In this document: piece by piece, positions 26,901-34,872 of the stretch
Layout of the letters: each line of letters opens with the position of its first letter
How positions within the stretch are numbered: position 1 is the first letter of the stretch
NCBI GenBank assembly: GCA_900555635.1
Contig: USLU01000039.1
Location: 1 to 45,661 of the forward strand
From: an uncultured Bacteroides sp.
GTDB taxonomy: Bacteria > Bacteroidota > Bacteroidia > Bacteroidales > Bacteroidaceae
Direction of reading: 5' to 3'
DNA: 45,661 nucleotides
Notes under the pieces: model-generated
What the model was told of the DNA's origin: nothing
Database searches by the model: none
What the model saw: only the letters and a program-made list of their open reading frames with translations
Position numbers and translations under genes: made by a program

Positions 26901-27174
26901 TTGCCGCAACGCTCCCTCCATGTTTATCTACGATAACTCTTATGTGAAATGCCGCGAAATAACTTTAAGCTATGACGTGCCTAAAATCTGGTTGAAGAAC
27001 TTAGTGAGTGGTCTGACTGTATCATTTGTTGCCCGCAACCCGTTCATCGTTTGGAAGAATATCCCTAACATCGATCCGGATTCTAACTATAACAATACTA
27101 CTGGTATGGGTATGGAGTATGGCTCACTGCCATCACGCAAGAGCTATGGTTTTAACATTAATGTGAAATTCTAA
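23980..27174 (+). CDS. SusC/RagA-type TonB-dependent outer-membrane transporter
   Basis: Imports oligosaccharides across the outer membrane, energised by TonB. After a signal peptide (about 1-32) come a carboxypeptidase-regulatory-like domain (about 45-120, VTGTVNDASGPVIGASIVEKGTSNGVITDMDGKF with the middle typical of SusC). A plug domain (about 130-240) follows, with the RagA mark PLYVIDGVPLDN and DDIENMSVLKGPAASALYGSRAS. The 22-strand barrel runs to the terminal strand ending in FNINVKF. At 1064 residues the size is normal. It heads an operon with susD, the glycan-binding protein and GH3. Either Met1 or Met4 could be the start. Specificity cannot be read directly; the neighbours suggest beta-glucan oligosaccharides. 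Confidence 0.97.
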   Translation: MNVMKVSKCKNTLLCGTLSLCLWGGLPQVKAALPENFAVAQQSIKVTGTVNDASGPVIGASIVEKGTSNGVITDMDGKFSLNVHPNATLIISFVGYKQQEVKAGKAPLNIVLEEDNKMLSEVVVTALGIKRERKALGYSVAEVQGEALTKAKETNVINSMAGRVPGLVVSQTAGGASGSSRVILRGSTEMTGNNQPLYVIDGVPLDNTNFGSAGTYGGFDLGDGISSINPDDIENMSVLKGPAASALYGSRASHGVILITTKKANKDKVNVEYNGTLTFDTQLAKWNDVQQIYGMGSNGTYPINAVSNTNMSWGAKADGSNMLKYFDGVEHPYLIIPDNISDFFRTGFTASNSVIVGVNNGKTGIRFTYTDMRNKDIVPKTHMSRDIFNLRANTVAGKFDLDFSANYTREDVRNRPALGDSKSNIGKNLMTLATTYDQKWLKTYQDANGDYSNWNGMDPYNVNPYWDIYKNSNISKKDLFRFNGKAVWNINQHLKVQGTVGAELNWFTFEDFKAPTTPGFEAGRLQNNNFRNRMYNFEILGLYNNSWGDFDFNATFGGNVYKVNNQTIVTTAQDMKIRDVVALMSFNEVSVEPYSYRKQINSVYGAVNLGWKHMLYFDATLRGDQSSTLPIGNNMYIYPSFSGSFVFSELLKLGDALPYGKVRMSWAQVGSDTDPYQLGLVYTKSKFTYPGYTIGYISNSTIPNKDLKPTKTNSMELGLELKFLNNRVGLDFTYYSQLSKNQIMGMANSSSTGYGYRLINAGEIENKGIEIALNTRPVQIKDFSWDLNFNFSKNSNKVKKLVDDMDMFELEKATWLDVQVAAKVGENFGSIVGPDFRRNENGDILIDPTTGLPMYDKSNHVLGNASWDWTGGVFTNFTYKNLSLSAVFDVKVGADLYSMSARAAHETGKSMATLEGRDAWYKSEEARQAAGYAKDSPDWIPTGGFIAPGVIDNGDGTFRENDIVINPEKYWMNVCRNAPSMFIYDNSYVKCREITLSYDVPKIWLKNLVSGLTVSFVARNPFIVWKNIPNIDPDSNYNNTTGMGMEYGSLPSRKSYGFNINVKF

Positions 27175-27218
27175 GAGAAACCTCACTATTTTTATTTATA
27201 TATTAAAGAAGATATACA

Positions 27219-28898
27219 ATGAGACATTATAAATCATATATCACGATGGTGTTGGTGGTATGCACCCTACTTTTTGCTTCTTGTAGCGATGAGTACATGA
27301 CGAACATGAATACCGATCCTTCGAAAGCTGCAACCATTGATCCTAATGCACAACTCACCACTGCACAATTGCAAACTTATGGTGACTTAGAGGTCGTGGA
27401 AACCTTCCGTAGCTATATCTATGCTTTCAATCAGCAATTAATGGGATGTTGGAATACGACCAACTATGGAGGGCGTCATACGCTCGATCTTAATGAGATG
27501 AGCCATATCTGGAAAAATTTCTATTTGAACAGTATTAAGAATATTACCGATGCGCAAGCCAATACAATGGACAATGCCGAAAAGGTGAATATCAATGCTG
27601 CTGTTCGCATCTATCGTGTTTACCTGATGTCACTGATGACTGACGTTTATGGTGATGTGCCTTACTTTGAGGCCGGTAAAGGGTTTACTGAGAGTAAGTT
27701 TACTCCCAGATACGACACACAGGAAGAAATTTATAATGACTTTTTCACAGAACTTGATGCTGCTGTGACTGCCCTTGATGCTGCCAAAGACCGTATTACC
27801 GGCGATGTGATTTACAGCGGTGACATAACCAAATGGAAAAAGTTTGCCAATTCTCTTCGTCTGCGTTATGCCATGCGCATCTCTGATGCCAATCCGCAGA
27901 AGGCACAAGAAGAGTTTGAGAAAGCTTTGATAGCAGATGGCGGTATTATTACGTCGGCTGTTGACGATGCACTGATACCTTATATGGATATTGCTTTTAG
28001 CTTTGGTGGTGAAAGCTACTCTGACTATCGTCGCAATGCACTGTCGCAACGTCTGTATGGTAACGACCCTCTCAATAATCCTAGCTTTATCTGCTCAACT
28101 CTTTATAATCAGTTGTTCAATACCGGTGATCCCCGTTTCTCTGCCATCATTCGGTTCTATTTCGACAAGACGATGAGTTCAACCAGTACCGAAGGGCGTA
28201 TTGATATTTCTGAAGAAGTATTGGCTAAAGACATGGCTCATCCGCGCGATCCGGGTGCATTCTTTTATGAACCTTGGCCTGCAAGTTATGAGAGTGATCT
28301 CTTAAAAGAACTTCAGAAAACGAATCCTGCTATTGATAAGACTACTGCGGATACCGAAACAGAACCAAAATTGGCCAGCAACTTCCTTAAAGGTGAGAAT
28401 CCTGGTGTGATTATTACCTCGGGCGAAGTGAATTTCCTTTTGGCTGAGGCTGTTTTAAAGGGATGGAATGTATCAGGTTCGGTTGAGGAGTATTACAGAA
28501 AAGGTGTACGTGATGCTATTGATTTTCTTACAAACAACTATGGTTGTGATGCAGTAACCGATACGGAATTCGATAAGTATATGAATAACAATTCCATTGG
28601 TTACACAGCCGAGCAGAAGAAAGCCTCTATCAACACACAGGCATGGATTCTGCATCTCACTAATCCGCTGGAATGCTGGGCTAATTTGCGCCGTTCTAAT
28701 TATCCACAGCTCAAATCACCTGCCAGCTATGGTTTCAGTCAAGTCCTTACCGGTGGTGCGGAAATACCTGTTAGACTTTGTTATCCGGTACTTGAATCTT
28801 CGTACAACAAGAAGAATTACGAAGAGGCGCTGAGCCGTATGGGAGGTAACAATAGTTGGAATACGCCTGTATGGTGGGATAAAAACAACGTTCAATAA
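27219..28898 (+). CDS. SusD/RagB-type glycan-binding lipoprotein
   Basis: Surface lipoprotein that caps the SusC barrel and captures the glycan. Lipobox FASC with Cys22 is followed by an acidic SDEYM, as expected for surface export in Bacteroides. The helical TPR-like scaffold of the family is visible: RIYRVYLMSLMTDVYGDVPYFEA, KWKKFANSLRLRYAMRISD, and VNFLLAEAVLKGWNV. The C-terminal part carries ECWANLRRSNYPQL and a final segment with WWDKNN. At 559 residues it is of normal length. It lies 44 nt after susC, with no terminator between. Confidence 0.96.
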   Translation: MRHYKSYITMVLVVCTLLFASCSDEYMTNMNTDPSKAATIDPNAQLTTAQLQTYGDLEVVETFRSYIYAFNQQLMGCWNTTNYGGRHTLDLNEMSHIWKNFYLNSIKNITDAQANTMDNAEKVNINAAVRIYRVYLMSLMTDVYGDVPYFEAGKGFTESKFTPRYDTQEEIYNDFFTELDAAVTALDAAKDRITGDVIYSGDITKWKKFANSLRLRYAMRISDANPQKAQEEFEKALIADGGIITSAVDDALIPYMDIAFSFGGESYSDYRRNALSQRLYGNDPLNNPSFICSTLYNQLFNTGDPRFSAIIRFYFDKTMSSTSTEGRIDISEEVLAKDMAHPRDPGAFFYEPWPASYESDLLKELQKTNPAIDKTTADTETEPKLASNFLKGENPGVIITSGEVNFLLAEAVLKGWNVSGSVEEYYRKGVRDAIDFLTNNYGCDAVTDTEFDKYMNNNSIGYTAEQKKASINTQAWILHLTNPLECWANLRRSNYPQLKSPASYGFSQVLTGGAEIPVRLCYPVLESSYNKKNYEEALSRMGGNNSWNTPVWWDKNNVQ

Positions 28899-28928
28899 AT
28901 TCATTTCAACATCAAATTAAGTATCAAT

Positions 28929-30157
28929 ATGAAAAAGATATATGTCATACTGTTTGCTATGCTTACGTTCAGTACTCTCTTTACGGGGTGTACGCCACGG
29001 TCAATGATGATCCACGCATTCTTGATCCTATTTTCCCTGATCGTGTCAATGGAAGTCTTCCTGTGGTTGCTAACTTCAATCGCGATGGTAATTTTTCCAT
29101 GAAACTCACTGTAACTCCCGCCGATTATACCACAGTGGCTTGGCTCATTGATGGCAAAGAGGTGGCTGTTGGCACTGAAATAGAGATGGAATTTTTAGCA
29201 GGTACTTATCACCTTAAAGTGTTAGCTACCACCGAGACTGGTAAATCTACTTATCGCGAAGGTCTTATTCAGGTGAATCCTTTGGCTGATGATCCCAGCG
29301 CTACTGAAGTAGCCTTTGAGCGCATTGTAGCTCCCGGTAACAAAGCTCTTCTTTATGGTAGTAACCTTAACAAGGTTTCAGGTGTCGTTATCAATGGCGT
29401 GAATGCTACGGACGTTAACTATGTGAGTGCCGAAGACGAAGAGTTTATAGAATATACTGTACCTGCCGAACTTGCCGAAGGAGACTATCGGGTTATCTTC
29501 ACCGATGCCCAAGGTAATGAATACGGTGCCAATACTGTGAAAGTTACTAAGGCAGCTATGATTACGTCAGGTGCCAATCATACAGCTGCATCGGCCGCAT
29601 GGACAATGACTGGTATCAATCTTGACGCTATTGCATCTATCACAGTGGATAATATAGAGGTTACTCAATTTACTGAACAAACAGAATCTACCCTCACTCT
29701 GATTTGCCCTGAATTAGGCGAAGGTGAGTATACGGTGGTGGGCAAAACTAAGAGTGGTGAGAATGTACAGTTCTATACCAATGGCGAGGTTGCTACTGAA
29801 CAGAAGGTGAGCATATCTTCCGAGAAGATATTGTGGGAAGGTCATCATTACGTGTCATGGGATAAGCCCGATGGTGATCCCAATAAAACATTCAACCTTA
29901 TTCCTCTGGATGTAATTACCGCTGTGAAACCGGGAACTATCTTGCGTGTCAGCTATTCTATCGAGCCTACTGCAGAATATCATCAGATGCAACTTGCTAC
30001 TGGCTGGTGGACTGGTCTGGAGGATAAGATAGAGTTTACAGAAGGAGGTGTTTACACATTGATTATCACGCAGGCTATTATTGACAAGTTTAAGGCCGAA
30101 AGCGGATTCCTTTGTGTAGGTCACGGCTACTATGTTGATAGGGTAACTATTGAATAA
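28929..30157 (+). pseudogene. Surface glycan-binding protein (IPT/TIG type), frameshifted at the lipobox
   Basis: The position after susCD and the domains identify a PUL surface glycan-binding lipoprotein. A PKD-like domain is followed by two IPT/TIG-like Ig folds and a C-terminal beta-sandwich (about the last 130 residues). Translation from the ATG at 28929 gives a perfect lipoprotein signal ending LFTGC (Cys21, codon 28989-28991). That frame then leaves the mature sequence and stops at 29102 after 57 codons. The body (YATVNDDPRILDPIFPD and onward) is read in the +2 frame from about 28991 to 30157. One extra base after the Cys codon would restore GC-YATVNDD. The shift is either a real mutation or a sequence error. 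If real, only a cytoplasmic product from GTG 28988 could be made. The body shows no other damage, which points to a recent event or an error. Confidence 0.8.
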
Positions 30158-30182
30158 CCTTTAATAAAGAATAGAAACGAAG

Positions 30183-32447
30183 ATGAATAATCGGATTTCT
30201 TGTATTATTTTATTGCTTTCAGTGGTAGCAACAAGCATTGGTGCGCAAGTGCCTTTGTATCAGAACCTCGACGCGCCTATCGAAGCGCGCGTCGAGGACG
30301 CACTGAGCCGTATGACACTTGAGGAAAAAGTGAAACTTTGTCATGCGCAAAGCAAATTCTCATCAGCCGGCGTACCACGTTTGGGCATTCCTGAAGTATG
30401 GATGAGTGATGGACCTCATGGGGTTCGTCACGAGTTTGAATGGGACTCTTGGAATTATGCCGGGTGGACCAATGATTCTATTACCGCTTTTCCTGCCCTT
30501 ACGGCACTTGCCGCTACTTGGAACCCGGAGATGGCTGCACTCTATGGACGTGCCATCGGCGAAGAGGCACGATACCGTGAGAAGGATGTGCTGCTGGGAC
30601 CCGGTGTAAACATCTACCGTACTCCCCTCAACGGGCGTAACTTCGAGTACATGGGTGAAGATCCTTATTTGGCCGGAGTAATGGTTGTACCTTATATTAA
30701 GGAATTGCAGAAGAATGGTGTGGCGGCTTGCGTAAAGCATTTTGCACTCAACAATCAAGAGAAGTGGCGCGGCACAGTCGATGTCAAGGTAAGCGACCGT
30801 GCTCTCTACGAAATCTATTTGCCGGCTTTTAAGAAGGCTGTAGTAGAGGGAGGAGCGTGGAGTATTATGGGAGCGTACAACAAGTATCGTGGTCAGCACT
30901 GCTGTCACAATGAGCGTTTGCTAAATGACATATTACGTGGTGAATGGGGCTTCGATGGTTGTGTTATTACCGACTGGGGAGGTGCTCATGATACCAAGGA
31001 AGCGGCTCTCAACGGACTTGACATTGAGATGGGTTCTTTCACCAATGGCCTGACCTCGGATAACAGCTTGGGGTATAATCGATACTATTTGGCTGTACCT
31101 TACCTGGAAATGCTGAAGAAGGGCGAATTGCCCATGTCATCGGTAGATGCCAAAGCCCGGAATATACTTCGTATGACCTTCCGAACTTCGTTGTTACAGA
31201 AGAAGACTTCCGGTTCGCTCTGTACTCAGGAGCATTACGATGTAGCCAAAGCTATCGGCGACGAATCTATTGTGCTCTTGCAGAACAATGGGATTCTTCC
31301 TTTGCAAGCTGATAAGTACAAGAAGATTTTGGTGGTAGGTGATAATGCCACTCGCTGCCTTACCGATGGAGGCGGTTCGTCGGAATTGAAACCGAAAGAT
31401 ATGATTTCGCCGCTTAAAGCTCTGCGCACTCTATATGGGGACAAGATTGACTATGCGCATGGCTATACTTGCGGCAGACCTTTCTTCGGACACGAGGAAC
31501 AGATTCCGCAGTCGGTAATGGACTCCTTGCGCAATGAAGCGGTAGCTAAGGCTCGTCAGGCAGATGTCGTTATCTATGTGGGAGGCTTGAATAAGAATGC
31601 TTTTCAAGATTGTGAGTCTACTGACCGTAAATCGTATCACCTGCCTTTCGGTCAAGATGAACTGATTGAAGCTCTTGCGGCAGCCAATCCCAACCTTGTG
31701 ATTGCCAACATCAGTGGTAATGCCTACGCTATTCCTTGGATCAAAAAGGCTTCTGCTATCTTGCATATCTCTTATTTGGGTACTATGGGTGGTGCGTCGA
31801 TTGCTGATGTCATCAGCGGTAGAGTGAATCCTTCGGGTAAACTCCCTTACTCTTTTCCTGTGAAAATAAGTGACTGTTCTGCTCATGCCTTTGATGAGAA
31901 GGCTTATCCCGGCATTGATGTAAGCAATGAGGGCGAAACTTCTCTGACCGATTATCAACGCAACGTAGGAGTAAGTCCTGAGGAAGAGTACAAGGATGAT
32001 ATCTTGGTAGGATATCGCTGGCATGACACCCAAAAGATCCCTGCCCTATTCGGTTTCGGCCATGGATTGAGCTATACCTCTTTTAAATATGGCAAATCGC
32101 AACTTTCGGCAAAGGAGATGGATGAGAAGGGGCAGATTAAAGTGACTGTACCCGTAACTAACATGGGCACGATGACTGGCAAAGAAGTAGTTCAACTCTA
32201 TATTGGCGACCCTGAGTGCAGTGTACTTCGCCCGGTTAAGGAGCTGAAACACTTTGCCAAGGTTACTGTAAATCCGGGTGAAACTATTCAGGTGGAGTTT
32301 GATATCACTACCGATGACCTCAAGTTTTTTGATGAGACAACTCATCAGTGGATAGCCGAACCGGGATTATACAAGGTGTATGTTGGTTCTTCATCCACCG
32401 ACATTCGTTGCTTGCATTCCTTTAAGTATGTTCTCGGCACGAAGTAA
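30183..32447 (+). CDS. GH3 beta-glucosidase
   Basis: Exo-acting glycosidase that releases glucose from beta-gluco-oligosaccharides, probably in the periplasm. A signal peptide (IILLLSVVATSIGA, cut before QV) comes first. The GH3 N-terminal barrel has VWMSDGPHGVR, GVAACVKHFALNNQE and the nucleophile Asp264 in VITDWGG. The alpha/beta sandwich follows (KKILVVGDNATRCLTDGGGSSE), and the C-terminal fibronectin-III-like domain starts near YEHGLS-like FGFGHGLSYTSF. Its 754 residues match bacterial beta-glucosidases. It lies 25 nt after the glycan-binding gene, last in the susC operon. An 11-bp GC-rich inverted repeat sits 84 nt into the gene. Confidence 0.95.
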   Translation: MNNRISCIILLLSVVATSIGAQVPLYQNLDAPIEARVEDALSRMTLEEKVKLCHAQSKFSSAGVPRLGIPEVWMSDGPHGVRHEFEWDSWNYAGWTNDSITAFPALTALAATWNPEMAALYGRAIGEEARYREKDVLLGPGVNIYRTPLNGRNFEYMGEDPYLAGVMVVPYIKELQKNGVAACVKHFALNNQEKWRGTVDVKVSDRALYEIYLPAFKKAVVEGGAWSIMGAYNKYRGQHCCHNERLLNDILRGEWGFDGCVITDWGGAHDTKEAALNGLDIEMGSFTNGLTSDNSLGYNRYYLAVPYLEMLKKGELPMSSVDAKARNILRMTFRTSLLQKKTSGSLCTQEHYDVAKAIGDESIVLLQNNGILPLQADKYKKILVVGDNATRCLTDGGGSSELKPKDMISPLKALRTLYGDKIDYAHGYTCGRPFFGHEEQIPQSVMDSLRNEAVAKARQADVVIYVGGLNKNAFQDCESTDRKSYHLPFGQDELIEALAAANPNLVIANISGNAYAIPWIKKASAILHISYLGTMGGASIADVISGRVNPSGKLPYSFPVKISDCSAHAFDEKAYPGIDVSNEGETSLTDYQRNVGVSPEEEYKDDILVGYRWHDTQKIPALFGFGHGLSYTSFKYGKSQLSAKEMDEKGQIKVTVPVTNMGTMTGKEVVQLYIGDPECSVLRPVKELKHFAKVTVNPGETIQVEFDITTDDLKFFDETTHQWIAEPGLYKVYVGSSSTDIRCLHSFKYVLGTK
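30266..30297. repeat. GC-rich inverted repeat inside the 5' end of the GH3 gene
   Basis: CCTCGACGCGC (30266-30276) is the exact reverse complement of GCGCGTCGAGG (30287-30297), with a 10-nt loop. It encodes residues 28-39 just after the signal peptide and could form a stable mRNA hairpin. Confidence 0.8.
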
Positions 32448-32500
32448 TTCTACTTTATTCATGTCAATGAACTTATTATATTCATACTAATAACTAACAC

Positions 32501-32547
32501 TATCCCCGAAGAAAAAAGATATACTCTTCGGGGATAATTCTTTTTTA
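32501..32547 (+). terminator. Terminator of the PUL susC operon
   Basis: TATCCCCGAAGA (32501-32512) pairs perfectly with TCTTCGGGGATA (32525-32536), followed by ATTCTTTTTT. It lies 54 nt after the GH3 stop and separates the PUL from the next cassette. Confidence 0.93.
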
Positions 32548-32575
32548 TGCAGTAAGAATTATCCCGTCTATTCCC

Positions 32576-32583
32576 TATCTTTG
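32576..32583 (+). promoter_or_regulatory. -7 box of the SGNH-MBOAT cassette
   Basis: TATCTTTG matches TAnnTTTG. No TTG is found at 19-21 nt upstream. Transcription would start near 32590, leaving a leader of only about 8 nt. Confidence 0.55.
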
Positions 32584-32597
32584 CGCCCGAATTAGTT

Positions 32598-33974
32598 ATG
32601 GAAAAGAATGTTCTGAAATATACGGGTCTGTTGGTGTTCATCATGGTAGGGGTACTATTGCTGTTGCACCTGTTACCGGGAATTACGATAGGGAATCATA
32701 TGTTGAGGCGCGTCGATATTCTTGGCGATGTACGTCGTATAGCTGAACCGGTTAGTGAGCCGGATAGTTTGCTGCCTCCTCCGCCCAAAGTAAAGCCAGC
32801 TTTTGTAGATACTTGCCGTGCAGGAATGACTTGCATCGAAGATTATAGTGACTCGACCATGCGTGGTATGACCCGGTTCTACAATGCACTCGATGAATTA
32901 TCCCAAAATCCCCGTCCTGTTCGTATCGCTTATTTCGGAGATTCATTTATTGAGGCGGATATTCTGACAGCTGATTTGCGTGAGATGCTTCAAAAACGAT
33001 ATGGCGGTTGTGGAGTAGGTTTCCTGACGATTACCTCTATGACCAGTGGTTATCGCCCCACGATCAGGCACTCTTTCGGTGGATGGCAAAGCCATTCTGT
33101 GATGGATGCTGTATTTTTCGACCGAAGTAAGCAGGGTGTTTCCGGCCATTACTTTATTCCTAATGGAGGCGCTTATGTTGAGCTGAAAGGGCAGAAAACC
33201 TATGCTTCCCGTCTGGATACTTGCCAGCGAGCCAGTATTTTCTTTTTCAATCGGGGCGAAACAACTCTTTCTGTTAATGTAAACCGGGGAGAAGCAACTA
33301 CCCAAACATTTTCTCCTACGGGAGCTTTACAGGAAATGAGTGTGGATGGTAATATCGGTTCGGTTCGTTGGACAGTTGAAAGTGCTGATTCCACTCTTTT
33401 CTATGGTCTTGCTATGGATGGAACTTCCGGCATAGCATTAGACAACTTCTCATTGCGGGGAAGTTCAGGACTTAATCTTCGTTCTGTACCGGTGTGGATG
33501 ATGCACGAGTTTAATGAACAACGACCATACGATTTGATTATCCTGCAATTCGGTTTGAATGTTGCTACTGAGCGGGGAAAGAATTATGATCGCTATATTG
33601 CCGGTATGCAGACTACCTTGGACCGTATGAAAGGAGCCTTTCCGCAAGCTGGCATACTTGTAGTCAGTGTAGGCGATCGGGACTATAAGACTGAAGAAGG
33701 TGATTTGCGAACTATGCCCGGCATTAAAAACCTTGTCCGTTATCAGGAAAACCTGGCTGCTAATAATGCCGTTGCTTTTTGGAATCTTTTTGAAGCAATG
33801 GGCGGGGAGGGCAGTATGGCGAGAATGGTACATGCAAAGCCTTCGTTAGCTAATTATGACTATACACATATTAATTTTCGTGGTGGCAAACATCTGGCAG
33901 AACTGCTTTATGATGCACTGATCTATGGCAAGGAACAATATGACAGGAGGCGTGCTTATGAAATGGAACCGTAG
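32598..33974 (+). CDS. SGNH/GDSL-fold protein with N-terminal membrane anchor
   Basis: A 458-residue extracytoplasmic protein. One TM helix (about 9-30) is followed by a Pro-rich linker, then an SGNH hydrolase domain. Block I is FGDS with Asp115-Ser116, a Gly-x-Asn-like FGLN lies in the middle, and the catalytic Asp421-x-x-His424 is in DYTHINFRGG. An inserted beta-rich region (about 170-290) may be a carbohydrate-binding module. With the second SGNH protein and the MBOAT next to it, it most likely transfers or removes O-acyl groups on a polymer in the periplasm, like AlgX/AlgJ or PatB in function. The target is not known. The start ATG is 15 nt after the -7 box. Confidence 0.85.
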   Translation: MEKNVLKYTGLLVFIMVGVLLLLHLLPGITIGNHMLRRVDILGDVRRIAEPVSEPDSLLPPPPKVKPAFVDTCRAGMTCIEDYSDSTMRGMTRFYNALDELSQNPRPVRIAYFGDSFIEADILTADLREMLQKRYGGCGVGFLTITSMTSGYRPTIRHSFGGWQSHSVMDAVFFDRSKQGVSGHYFIPNGGAYVELKGQKTYASRLDTCQRASIFFFNRGETTLSVNVNRGEATTQTFSPTGALQEMSVDGNIGSVRWTVESADSTLFYGLAMDGTSGIALDNFSLRGSSGLNLRSVPVWMMHEFNEQRPYDLIILQFGLNVATERGKNYDRYIAGMQTTLDRMKGAFPQAGILVVSVGDRDYKTEEGDLRTMPGIKNLVRYQENLAANNAVAFWNLFEAMGGEGSMARMVHAKPSLANYDYTHINFRGGKHLAELLYDALIYGKEQYDRRRAYEMEP

Positions 33975-34872
33975 GAATTTACGATTTACAGTTTGCTGCG
34001 TTGTACATCTTCTCTTTTCCCTTTTATCGGTTTATGGACAAGATGTGCTGCCCGTTTCTCCATTGTCACAGGCAAGTATAGTGAATAGTGATACGCTTCT
34101 GCTTTATTCACAACGTACTGATACAATAACGGTTCCTCGTCTTTCATTTCCGGTTGCTTTTCAACAACTGAAGGAGAACGAGTTGATAGATAGTGTAGGA
34201 ATACTTAATCCTTTTTGGGAGAAGTTGCGTATGAATCGTTTGGGGATTTCTACTGATACTATCCGCATCGTACATATAGGCGACAGCCATATCCGCGGGC
34301 ACATCTTTCCCCGTACTACCGGTGAATTAATGCAAAAAGTGTTTGGCACACTTGCTTATACAGATAATGGTATCAATGGTGCTTTCTGTGTTACATTTAC
34401 TCGTCCGGATAGGGTAGCGGAGATTGCCGCTCTGCATCCCGACCTTCTTATACTTTCGTTTGGAACGAATGAGAGCCATAACCGTTCCTACAATTCAAGG
34501 TTACATTACCAGCAGATGGATGATCTTGTCCGTATGCTTCGCGATAGTTTGCCCGATGTACCCATGTTGATGACTACTCCTCCCGGTTCCTACGAGAGTA
34601 CCCGGGTACGTCGCCGCCGCCGTTCTTATTCAATAAATCCGCGCACTACTATAGCTGCGCAAACAATTCGTAAGTATGCCGATGATAATGGTTTGGCGGT
34701 ATGGGATATGTACGAAACTCTTGGCGGTATCCGTCGTGCATGCCTTAATTGGCAGGAAGCCGGGTTGATGCGTCCCGATCATGTACACTATATGCCCGAA
34801 GGATATGTGTTGCAAGGTGAACTTTTCTATCAAGCTCTAATAAAAGCATATAATGATTATGTGGATTATTGA
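33958..34872 (+). CDS. Secreted SGNH/GDSL-fold protein
   Basis: From the ATG at 33958 (preceded by AGGAGG, unusually strong for Bacteroides) the protein has 304 residues and overlaps the previous gene by 17 nt. A signal peptide (CVVHLLFSLLSVYG, cut before QD) leads to an SGNH domain. Block I is IGDSHIRGH with Asp109-Ser110, block III is FGTNESHN, and the catalytic Asp274-x-x-His277 is in RPDHVHYMPEG. A longer frame from 33925 would place extra residues before the signal peptide. It is smaller than its neighbour and lacks the inserted beta region. Probably a periplasmic O-acyltransferase or esterase in the same pathway. Confidence 0.87.
   Translation: MKWNRRNLRFTVCCVVHLLFSLLSVYGQDVLPVSPLSQASIVNSDTLLLYSQRTDTITVPRLSFPVAFQQLKENELIDSVGILNPFWEKLRMNRLGISTDTIRIVHIGDSHIRGHIFPRTTGELMQKVFGTLAYTDNGINGAFCVTFTRPDRVAEIAALHPDLLILSFGTNESHNRSYNSRLHYQQMDDLVRMLRDSLPDVPMLMTTPPGSYESTRVRRRRRSYSINPRTTIAAQTIRKYADDNGLAVWDMYETLGGIRRACLNWQEAGLMRPDHVHYMPEGYVLQGELFYQALIKAYNDYVDY

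Noticed and set aside
28988..30157. Surface glycan-binding protein as an intact gene starting at GTG 28988
   Set aside because: This frame lacks any signal peptide, while a perfect lipoprotein signal lies directly upstream in another frame; a frameshift explains both.
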